This document shows, piece by piece, positions 50,001 through 62,000 of a DNA stretch of 64,000 nt. The translations under genes and the position numbers were made by a program. Source of the DNA: Aquila chrysaetos chrysaetos (taxonomy: Eukaryota > Chordata > Aves > Accipitriformes > Accipitridae); the NCBI RefSeq assembly GCF_900496995.4, contig NC_044011.1, positions 18,508,041-18,572,040 of the forward strand. The letters are read 5' to 3'. How positions within the stretch are numbered: the stretch's first letter is position 1; each line of letters begins with the position of its first letter. The notes beneath the pieces are model-generated. The model did no database searches. It was given only the letters and a program-made list of their open reading frames with translations, and had not been told where the DNA came from.

Positions 50001-53000
50001 AAGAGAATGTAAACCAGAGGAAAGCTCCCCAAAAGTGACAGATGCAAGTATTTTCTTATAATCTACATTTGTCCCTTGCCTTGTCTGCGGGAGTTAACCT
50101 GGCCCAAGGCTTGTCAGCACGACGGTCGTAATCTGGAGAATCTGTGACCTCCACGTACTCGTTAAATCGAAGGATTCTTCTTGCTTGAAGTTCAGCCACT
50201 GTAGGCCTCAGGCTGAGCTGTAAGCGGGAGGCAGAAAATAGTATTTTTAATAAGATGAAATAAAATAAAATAAAAGCTGAGGGTATGATGTAATCTCAAG
50301 AGAACTTTAATGGTATTTCTAAATAGGGTCACTTTCAGGTGTCTAAAAAAAGGCACCATCCTGGGAGTATTGCACAGGAATGGAGAAGCAGCACAACCTA
50401 ATTTCTTCAATTATAAAAATAGTCTTTATCAGGCAGGTCACAGAGAATCATGACAGTTATCCCTGGAATATTAATTGTGACTTTGCAACTGTCACACCAT
50501 TTACCCCACTAGACAGTAGGTCCATTTGCATTAACAATAACACAGTCTGCTGTGTTCAACTATAACACTGAAAATAAGCAGGATTTGGAGATGCCTGCCT
50601 AACTAAAAAAATTGGTTTTGAACATCTGGGGGTCATTATGATGCCAAATGGTTTCAGTCACCTCAAACAATATTCACTTTAATTAACGAAGTATGATCAC
50701 ATTAAGGAAACTGTATTTTTGCAGAGAAGGGCAGACTACGGATACGTATGAAAAGTCCCCCCATCCTCTCCTAGAGTGAGCTCCCAAAGTCAGGGCAGCA
50801 GATCCATAACTGCTTTCTTTCCAGGGACAATGAGCGCAATCCCACCTGCAGCAACCAAGACCACTGACGTGGTTAGAAGAACGGTGAAGGGATTTCTTAG
50901 GGCCCACACTGCTTTGCTGCCCTCTCCACTGCTCTAGGGAAGAGTGGATCTACAGGCGTGGCTGCCCTCGAACACACGTGACAGCAGTGCTCAGGCTCAG
51001 AGGGGAAACACGTGTCATTTCTCTCCCCTGCTGACATGGACAAATACTAAGCATGGCCAGACTCTGTATGCTTTTCCAGGTATGGGAAACTGGACAGGAT
51101 GGAGTTTCCCCCAAGACGGACTTGGCTTGTACTGCTTTTTAAACAGATTTCTAATCTGGGGGCATGACTGATGGACATTTGCAGTAATATATACACACTG
51201 ATTTTTAGAATCTTATAAAAAATAATCCTATGTACACAAATACACAATACAAAAAACACATCATCACCTTTCTACTGAGTCTACGTTTTATTTCTCTTTT
51301 GGCTTCCTGTTCCTCTTCTTCATTCTTCTCTGTTTTCAGAAGAGATAAAAAGGAGTGAATATTTAAGTATTATAACTGCACATACTGTGTATTTCTCTTG
51401 GTTGAAAGCTTCAGGACTTCAAGTCCTGGCTCATGTTTCCTCATATTTCTGCATGTGTTGTCTGTTTTTTGGATTTTTGTGTGCTCTCATTTCTTTTCCC
51501 TATCCTCATTTCCCTCGATTCTGTAGACATCTCAAGTCACCACTGTGGGTCAGGAACACAGCAAAGAGGAGGCATCTGTAATTTTCTTTCTGTGTAACAG
51601 CAAACAAGAATTACCCTGAAAGAGCCGCCTAATGTTTCAATTACTTGTCCTAACATTAAAACTACTGTTGCTTTTACTTCCAACATGCCACCTATTGACT
51701 TTAGAGTAAGAGTCTAATTATTCCTAAGGGTCAAGAAAAAAGTTTGCTCTGAGTATCTGAATCAGCCAAGTGTCCTCTGCTGCTACAGGATGCAATCAAT
51801 CAATGAGAATCCATTTCACTGTCATTTGTTAGTGCAAATTGGTTTTGTTACTTTAATTTTTTTTTTCTAGTTTTATAATGATTCAGCGTTCAAGCCCTCT
51901 TGGTTAAGGGCCACTAGCTAGACCAAATGAACAAGTATAGCAGAAAAAGACATGCATTTTTTGAATGTATTTGGGCATGAGACAGAAATGTGCTTTTAAC
52001 AAACTTCTGTGCTAAACAAACTGGATTTCTTGAGTGCCAGTGAAAAGCACACTTACAAAGGCATGTTCATACGGACTCAGCATTTTTTTTAATTGATGTA
52101 CATTTTGAAGGATAATGTTTGCCCTTTCAGTCCACCTCTGACAGTTATATGCAAAGCTAGCTTTTGTTGTGGCTGAAATATCCCACCTAGAGATATCTGT
52201 AAAATCCTGATCCTGTTTTATTCGTGGTTGGTGGTTATGGACTCCACGCTGCAGTTCAAGGCTAACTATAAATTCAAAGGAATTAATTTGTCTGTTGTGG
52301 ATGGAGCCAACCTGTATAGATGAAAAGGCAGTTTTAAATCCTGGTATAGTCCGATTTGCCCTGTCTGCTATGGCCAGCCTGCTGTGGTAGCACAGGCAAC
52401 CTGGCCGCAGAGGACCTTCTGTATCATGACTGATACACTGGAGGCAACACTACGACAGGACACCTCATGGTACTTGCAGATCTCCTTTGCTAACTCAAAG
52501 GCTGTCATGTAAAAAGAATACAAAGGAAAGGGGAAGAGGAACAAATGATAAAAAAGAAAAAGAAGAAAGTTACAGTAGGAAAAAGGTGATGCCAGCCCAA
52601 GACCTGCTCTGTGGGAAGAGTCCAACATCAACGCCAGGTTTCCATCAGCCAGATGCAATCACACAGCCTTGCTGCCAGGATTAGGTTGGAACTCATGTTG
52701 ATGGTGATTTTACCGAGATACTGAAATGTGGATGTAATTTATGGTTTATTAATAGCTTTTCTCTTAAACGGTGAAGAGATGGATGGCCTGTTTCCATAGA
52801 GGAACTGTAAACTGACTAAAACTGAAGAATGGAGAGTTAAAGATTAATCTACGTTTTAAAATTTTTTATTAATATATCTATCAATAAACAAGTTGGGTGT
52901 ATTTAAAGACTTATGACTTTAAATGAGAACTCTTTTTATAACATCTTCACCTAACAAAATCAAAAGCTCTCCAGCTGTTTTAGGACAGACAAATGATCCG

Positions 53001-56000
53001 TAGACTTTTGTTTAAACATACTGTCTTTGCAATCAATAGACATAGTAACTGAGGTAATTAAACACAAACTATTAATTTGGGGTTCCATTCACCTGGGAAT
53101 CATTTGACATAAAAAATTTTCTCCCTTCAATGAACTAAGTTGCTTAAGTCCTACCTCAGAAATTCTCCAGTAGCAGACACAGCAGAAGAAAATGCAGCTG
53201 GATATACACATCGCTGTACTGCTTTTTCCTTAATTTAGTTTGTAAAATACATTCTGCATTATTCATATCTTGACATTTCTTTGCTATCTAAACCACAGCA
53301 TCTCCTAAGAAGCACCAAGAAAACGCCTGATGTAAGAAATAGGAGCTCACATTGCTTAATGCATACCTTAAGAAACAACTACCAACAGCACGGGCACCTC
53401 AAACAGTTTTTCTATATTCTGGGGGAGGATAAAGTAACTCCAAAATGTTGATCTGGACATTTAGGAAGGTTGAAGGTTAGCTGCCTATCCCATCCTGCGA
53501 AGCTACCTCCCTGTGGGTAGCAGTTTGACTGCACAAAGGGATAGCTGGACATGGGAAACCACCTAGAAACGGGAGATGAGCAAGTCCATCATCTTAGCTG
53601 CTGGGCAGAGGGTCCGGGCAGGTCCTGGAGCAGGCTGTTGAGGAGAGCTGGCAGCCCACCTTTTGGAAGACAATTCTAACACCAGATACCAACACTAGGC
53701 ACCAGGAGCTTCCTTCACTCCTGGTCAAAGCAGGAGGAGATCGAACCCATGGGGAACACGCAGGCTTCTGCATGAGAGGTCAGGGGGCAGCATGTGTTTT
53801 GTACCTTCGAGTTGTTTTACTTCTAGGAATAAAACACAAGAGCTAAAGGAAAGGGACTGAAATCTGGTGGCTGCTGCTAAGATACTGAATCCGCTCTTTG
53901 GCAAATGGCCCTCCGTCTACGGCACTGACTCATACCTAAAGCACCTATTTCCCATCTCCAGCCTGCTGGGCAGTGTTGCTTTAAGCCCGGTGCTACAGAA
54001 ACACTGCCCCTATACAAATTCCTACCAACAGTAAAACCTACAGCGTTATTTTTGGTCTTTTAAGGTAAAAGTTTTGAAAGTTGCCGTAGTGAGTTAAGAA
54101 GATGCGTGGTGCTAAAAATAATGGGTCTGGTGCTCCTGCTTCCTTCAGGTGTTGTGGAAAATTCCAGCCGGAGGGCCAAGTTTTGACTGCAGGTATGAAC
54201 GGACTCACTTGCCCAAACAGGAACACATTAATGCACGGGAACATACTTCTGACTGCTTTCCACCTTAAAAACAGATCTAATCTGTGTGATGTGGAGAAAG
54301 AAAACATAAACACAGAGTTCCCAGCTGCAAGTCCCCTCCTCAGATGTCCCGCTGCTGCCTTACTGGCAAAGGCCCAGCCCAGCGAGCACCCTTTGCTTGC
54401 AGGAGTCTCCAGTTAGATCCCAGCAAAACTATGGTTTCCCTCCTTCCCCGCCTGCAGCTCCTAGCAGGTCAAACTGGGAGTTGACTCCTAACTGAAACAA
54501 TTTTGTTTACCATCACTTATCATGGCCTTCAAGTTAAACAATCCACCGGTCAAAGCCGAACAAGCAGCTTCCCTGGCATCTATACATTATTGCTCCTGCA
54601 GCTTTTGCCATGTTAAATCTGGTCACCTTCTGTTCTGTGGGACATTTGTTTCATAGCAGAAGGGGAAAAGAGATGAGAGAAATTGTTCTGCCTGAGGACT
54701 GCTCCGTTCTTGACCAGAAAGTACTCTCAGAGCGTAAAACCGAACTTTCCATTGTGTCCCTATGGGATTAGCTATGTTTAGACTTCTCTGCAGGCTTGCT
54801 AGGGAAAGAGAAAGAAAAGACAAACAAAGCGCTTGCCTCTTGCAGTGCTCTGGAATGCACAAAGTGGTTTCTCTTTCCTGGTTTTACAAGGAAAGATAAC
54901 CATTAATATTTCTTAACTAGCATCAAGAGCTAAACCCTGTTTTCTACAAAGCCAGTACTGGCAGGCATGCAGGTGCACAGTACAAGAAGTTCACTGTCCC
55001 TTACAAATACAGGAAAAAATACAGTTATCTTAATCCGAAATTCTGGGAAGAATAAAAAGTTTCTTTGTCATAATGCAATACTATAAATACTACTGGCTCA
55101 AAGCCAGTACACAAGAAACCTGCCTTTATTAAAACCACGGGGCTTTATCTATTCCTTCAAGTGGACTCTTGAGTTATCATAACTTTGTTTTAGTGTGAGA
55201 AGACTCAGGAGTCTGGATAGTTTTATCCAAATTGTTTTTATAGAAATCCGCCTGCAAAGTCTTGCGATAGTACTTGGTCACAGGATTTTCAGTAACTGGT
55301 TTATCTGGAAGTATTATCAAAACAAAACTTCTTGCAAGACAGATTTCCTCACTAACTGGAAATACAAAAAAAGAAAAAATATGGACTTTTTCTGAACCTC
55401 TTAAAAGATCTGGGTTGAACTTAATCCTGAAATAAACATTTAGACCTTTACCACTTAATGTAACCTCAAAGTCTGACAAATATTACTCAAAACAATACTT
55501 TCCCTTAGCTGTAGTTTACATACACGCAATAATATAACCCCTTCTCCCCATCCACTGCTTAAAAATAGGAGCAAGGAAGCTTTATGAAAGAAATCCCAAC
55601 TTATTCACAAAAGCTGCCCGCAACAACAAAGGCATTTAAGAGATGTAAACATTTTCAAATGATCCACAGGAAGGGAATGTAATAATTTTGATAAATAATA
55701 CGAGTGCTTTAGAGCTGAGATAGAACTTGCACCCTGCAAGGGCTCTGAGTCAGACTGTCACCACAAACCCTGGCTTGCTGTGGTTCACTTTGCTTTTTAC
55801 ATATCACTGTCAACTCATAACATTTTGTATCTCGGTGATGAGCAAAAAGCAGTTTTGGATTCTCCACGTGCTCGTCGATGATGCTGTGACTTTTTGTGAT
55901 TTATAAAGCTGCTTCCCAGCCTTTATTTCTTGCTCTCCCTTGCCTCTTTAAGACAGCCCCCCGGCAGCAGCAGGGGAGGACGGCGGGAGGCATTGAGTGC

Positions 56001-59000
56001 AAAGCCTGGTACGCTGCCAAAAGCTTAAAGTAAACAAGCTGAAACAGGAGAAGAAATCTATTAACTGCTTTCCAGTCTTGAGCTACTTACTGCAAAATCA
56101 GTGAACGGAATAAACAATAGCAAAAGGGATATTAAATACATCGCAGGTTGGCTGCTAGATTAGTTATCTTGAGACGAGCGAGACAGAGGGGGCAGTGAGG
56201 AAGCCCAGCTGGTGCTCCCAGCTCAGTCACCATGCCCTGGCCCACCAAAGATGTTTTGGAATTACCTTTCTCACATAGTCCAGCATGATCAGTTTGTCAC
56301 ATAAAAAAAGTTCATATTTCAAAATTTATCTTTATTTATCTATGCAATCTATAGGTTCAGAAACTATGTCTTAGAAAGTCTATTTGCATTATGTATCGGA
56401 CAGGAGTCCCCTGACCCCTCTCCTGTGCACCATAATGCAGAAACTGTAGCTTCCTTTTTCAATAAGACATGGCACTATTTGGCTTTTGAAAGCTTAGACA
56501 ACAGCAGTGGGATTTCATTAGCATGGGTGGTTGCCTGAAAGCCGATAATTGCTATGCCTCCTTGATTTGCTGGCCTGAGCAGGTGACAGAATGATCAGGC
56601 CACGGACTTTGTCAGGTAAACAGCCCATTTGCTTTTCTTTCATTAGCATGCTGTGCACCAGGGTTGCACAGATGAACTCCAACTTTTCTGAACGATTGCT
56701 GGAAATTAACGGTATTATACCTACTTCTTTGGTTACATCAAGTTTAGAAAGTTCTTACACCTTAAGAATAGATGATGTTTTGGATTTGTTTCTATATGTG
56801 AAAAGCTTCCATGTGCATTTTGGTTTTTTATTTCTTCTACTTAAGCATCAAGCACTAGCTACCCTTGCAGAATGAACACAGGGCTAGAGGAGCTGGGCAT
56901 GACAACTGTTACAGTATGTGTTTAGGTAATGTCCATATTACGGAAAGATTCATAAAGGAAGAAAAAAATGCCTGTTCTGAAGTGTTTGCCAGCCTAAGAA
57001 CAAAACCAACATGAGTAAATGGGAGTATAGGTATAGAGGGTAAACATTCAATGTACTTCATTCCTCTGCCCTATTTGAATTATAGGCTTAAATTTTTCAA
57101 GAGGGATACTGAGGAAGGATTTCATCAACGGAAAGATATTCAGTGAGAATGTCTCATGCAAGTTTCAGTACAGAAGATGTCAGAAGTGGATATGAAGGCC
57201 AGCATGCTGAAGTAGTTGGCATATACCTATTCACTTGCCCTTGAACACCTTTCCTCTTTCTACTCCACCTTCCAATCTCTGCCCTTATATCCCACCCCTG
57301 CCTCCTACTGATATTCCCTCCTCCTCCTCCTTCTCCTCCTGAAAATTAGGCAGGAGTTTAACCAGCCTAGAACTACTTCTAAGGGGTATCTAAGTCATTC
57401 CTGGTCTTTCGGACCAGCTTCAAGAAGTGGGATTAAGAAGACAAGCAAATTCAGCATCTTGAATATATGCAATTTTCACAGCTACTGTTACAGGTTAGCA
57501 TATAGATCTGGTGTCGACAGGTTATTTTCTAGAACACAGTTTCTCTCCAGTTATCTCTCCAGGCTCTAACACTACAGCAACAATGACAGGCTTCCATATG
57601 AATCCAACATATGCTCACTTTCTAAGTAAATACTAGCTGAAACCTGAATAAAATACTTACGCTTTAGGATATTTCTTTGCTCTAGCTCTTCAGTTGTAGG
57701 CCTCTGGCTAAGTCTCCTGTGAGAACAAAGTAAGTGACTGATTTAAAACCAGATCCAAATAACACATTATGATTTGTAATACAGCTTAAAAGGTGTTTCT
57801 CACGTGGGCATGCTACTCTTTCCCAGCAGAGGTATTCGACAACACAGGTAATTTCCAGACACAGTTATAATAATTGTGCATGTAACCACAGTATCGAGTG
57901 GCCATTTGTTTTAAAAGATGTACTATTGCCACTCAAACACATAAATAACTGATACTTGCATAGTACTACAAAAATTGTACCAGCAAATTTAAACACCCCC
58001 TCTTATGAAAGAGTTCATAAACCTTTTTTGTCCCCAAGCACTGTAATTATGATAAGCTTGCTCTGCAATTGTAAGATTATTCTCAGATATTTTGAATGCA
58101 AATCCTATTAATTATTTAAAAATCAAACCAACCAACATAAGCTGCACATTCCTCACTGATTTGTATGTACAATACAACTGGGAGTTTTAACTGAAAGTTA
58201 ATTTTATTTAGTTACCTATATATAACAACTGCCATTAAAAAAGACCAACCCTGAGATACTGATTTTCTGGTTTGTGTAGTGGAGGACATGGTTGGTATTG
58301 TCTCTATGTTTACTAAACAGGTTCACTTGTCCACTTGAGAAAATGAGCAAGACAAATTTCAGCTGTAAAATTAATTTTGCAGATTTGTTAAACATAGATG
58401 CCTTTCTGCCCAGCACACCTCACTGCAGTTTATCTTCAGCCTCATGAAACCCATCTCATTCAAACCATGCTTGGACTTTCAGATTTGGCAGGGAGGACCG
58501 GCAGGTTTACCCCATGTAACCAGCCCCGGCTGTAGGAATTCCCAGGCCGGGACCTGACCTGACCCTGACCGAGCTGTGGGAACAGGTCTCCCATCAGTCC
58601 TCGATGCTGACCCCAACGCCAGGAATTTTTAAGGAACTGGCGTCAAACTTGGTTGTGCTTTCAGGCATGACCACGGCCCTGACACGCACGGACACTGCCT
58701 CCTGCTACCAAAGCAGGGCTGCGCGGGGAGCGTGCCAGCTTCCAGGCAGAAGCAGCAATGTCCCTTGCACAAGGAGCTCGGGGCAGGAACCGGAGCGACT
58801 TCTGCAGTTCAAGCCTCCAAGGGAGCACCGACAAGCAGGATGTGATCACCGGAGCTGGGATTCGGTCAGGAGAGCGGTGATAACAACCACGCCACTTTAT
58901 CAGCAGAAGAAAAATGACCCTTGAGCTCTACACAATAGATGTATCACTCTGATGGGTAAGGGATGAAATAAACGACTTAGCCAGCCAGCCGGTTCGCAGA

Positions 59001-62000
59001 GCAACTCAGCTCATCTTCTAAGTGCTGATGCAGGTCTGCCGTACTCTGTGCTGGACTACCCAGTATCTGGAAATCTCCAACAAACACAGGACATCCTCCA
59101 AATCTGTCTGGACAACATTTCTGAGCACAAGAGAAACAAGGACAGGTCTGGGAAAATCCAGACATGCTGTAGTCTATTCTCAGAGACCACAAAAGCCAAA
59201 ATTACCATTTATGAGGATTTTTTTTTAAAAAGCTTCTAAAAATGCGAGTGAAAGTTAGTGATTTTTTATGCAACATTCTCAAGTCCAGGAAGAGAAAGTA
59301 ACATATATCGCACAGCAGTTAAACAGCATGAGAAAGACATGCCTCAGAGGTGGGCACAGTAAAACACCAAACACTGACCTACAAAGTCAGCCTCCTTCCA
59401 TTTCTTTTGCTGGAACCAGCACATGAAAAATGAAGGAGTTAGAGGGCAGGAGGAGGATGGGGAGGGCCAGAAGGGACAAACATGCACAGGCATGCTCTGT
59501 GTGTCAGGAACTACTAGTCCATCTGAGATGGGTATATACAAGTGCAAGTCCCTGCTAACCAATCTGAGAAAAAGCTTGAACCATGGCACCGATTACTATG
59601 GAGTCACTCTTATCCTCTTCTTTTTTCTTTTCTTTTTTAAAAACCAAACAACCCAAAAACCAAGAAGCTCTCAGATTTGTTACTTGCAGAACAAAAATGC
59701 ATTATTGATTGACATTTTAAAGCTTTGTGAGAAATAAAAATACTGTTTTCCAGACAGCTGTACCACAAAGATCCTGCACCACATATTGGGCTGCATTTAA
59801 AACGTGAACCCAGTGTTCTTGATTCTCTTCCTCCACCTCTGCCCAGTGAAACCACATTTACTGTGCAACTGATACCTCACTAGCTTCGTTCCAATCTGGT
59901 GTCTGATTTCCTGCCTCTCCTCTTCAGAGGTACGCTGCAAGATGTTTTTGTCTTCTAATTCTTTCTTAGATGGTCTGTTGCCAAGTTTGATAGCAAGAGT
60001 ATCCCTACGACGAATTTTACTTGCCAAAGAGCCTGAGGAAAGGAGGAGGAGGGTAGATTTACTTCATTCATGCTTAGGTTACAGACACAAACTCTGAGTA
60101 AGAACCTTCATACCTCCCCAAAGCAGCCTTGTTCCCACATGCAGGAGAGGAATTTTAATAAACATCAAAAGAAAAATAGTTTTAGCTCAGTTCAAAACAA
60201 TAAAAAGCTGAAAGGCTTGGATGAAAAAGCTACCAGCGGAATTGACAGAGGAGTTTTACAAACATCACTTGTCATCTGTGAAGTGATAGGATAAAAATGA
60301 CAAATCTACACTTGAGTGTCTTTGAAGTCTGGTACATTACAGGTTGGTTTATTTATCTAGTTAGTACATCTAGCAACGTGCTGCTCTTTTTCTTCAGCCT
60401 TAAATGGTTTAGTCTCATTCTGTCATCATTTCCCTCATTCTTTCAAATTTTTTTCAATCGAATACCACTTAGTTCTTGTACAGTGGTTCTCATCTTTAAC
60501 TGATTTGTAAATTACAACAAAAAATACAGTTTAGAAAAGTGCTCTGAGTGCTTGTAAAGTAACCTAGGCAGGAACCCCGAGGCACCAAAGCAATCTCTTC
60601 ATCCATAAAGCAGATAACAGTAGGGACAAGGGCCATGCAATTTTGTCAGCCTTAGCTTCAGCCAGCTGTGAAAGGAAGGGTATTTTTCACAGCCTTTATT
60701 CCTTCCCTTGTCTCTTGCTCTTCTGACTGAGGGGGCTACATATGTCCTAGGTCGCCAGATTTTCACCACATAAGGCAGTCTGGTAAAACCACAGGCTCCC
60801 AGCTCACTTCTCATAAGACATCGTGCTGCTGTCTGAATACATGAATTTTTGGTTGCTACCGCTTTGGATCGTATTCAAACCAAACGCAGAACTGCAGAAG
60901 ACTTCAGCCTCTTGAGCTATCTGGTGCTTTACCTTCTGCTGCACTAGTAGCCAAGGAAAAAAAAACCAAAACCGTTCATTTTTTCTCACCCCCCTTCGGT
61001 ACACAGCACTTTTGTGTTCAGGCCTTCTTCACTAAGCACAGTGAAGCACCTCCTCCTGAATGGCTGAGGGCAAGGCTCTCAAGCCATGGTTTGACGGTCA
61101 TTTTATTCTGACGTAAGGCCACCCTGCAGGTGGTAGAGGTAGGGTTGCCCTCCTCTCTACCCCTGACAGCCTGCTGCTGCCACCTCCTTTGCCCCAGCAA
61201 AGGTGCAGCCATGGCGTGAGCTGCATCAGGGAACCATTTCTACTGACAATCAGCTAAACAACAGCCACCACTGCAAAAATCAACATGAGCGCTGGCCTAA
61301 GGGAAGAATGAACATCTGGGAGCAAGGATTAGGCAGAAGGTGAGCAGGACAACCCCCTTCAGCAGCAGCAAGCACTTCTGCCAAATGAGGGTGATGATAT
61401 AGTCATGACCCCAGATGAAATTTCAAAGCTGTAAAATTAGATGTAATCCACTGCGATCTGCTCTGTCTGCTAAGGTGCTCCGACGATCACAATTGTCTGG
61501 GAGTAGCGGGACACTCATTTCTCAGTAGTGGTGAAATACTAAATCATCTAAAACCATCCTATGCAGCCATACCTCTCATTACTTCGCATTAGCATGGCTC
61601 GTGCATGCTCACATAAAGCAATGTGCAAAAGGTAGCCTGCAACTTCTCAGCGGGATGCTTACTTTCAGCACTTGCATTATCATCATCATCATCGTCGTCA
61701 TCATCATCCGTGTACAGTATTGGCCCATCGGAGTCCGAGTCGCTGCTGTGGCTCTCTCTGCCACTTTCACTCTCAGGAGGGGCAGCAGCGTCAGAAGCCT
61801 CCTCCACCGGTTCAGATAGCGCCTGGTCAGGTGCCTCCACTTCTTGGTCTTCTTTGGTAGCCAAGCTGTTAATTCATAAGCAGACACGGTGTCACATTAA
61901 TGCAAGCAGCACAGAACACAAATGGGAGACAGACTGTATAAGCAACTATGAAAATAAAAGTTCTGTTACTCAAAGTAACTTCTCCTTTCTAAAAAACTTA

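Noticed and set aside
61601-61887. Frames giving poly-Ser, poly-His or poly-Met over the Asp repeat
   Set aside because: Shadows of the PHACTR2 exon 61663-61865 in other phases.
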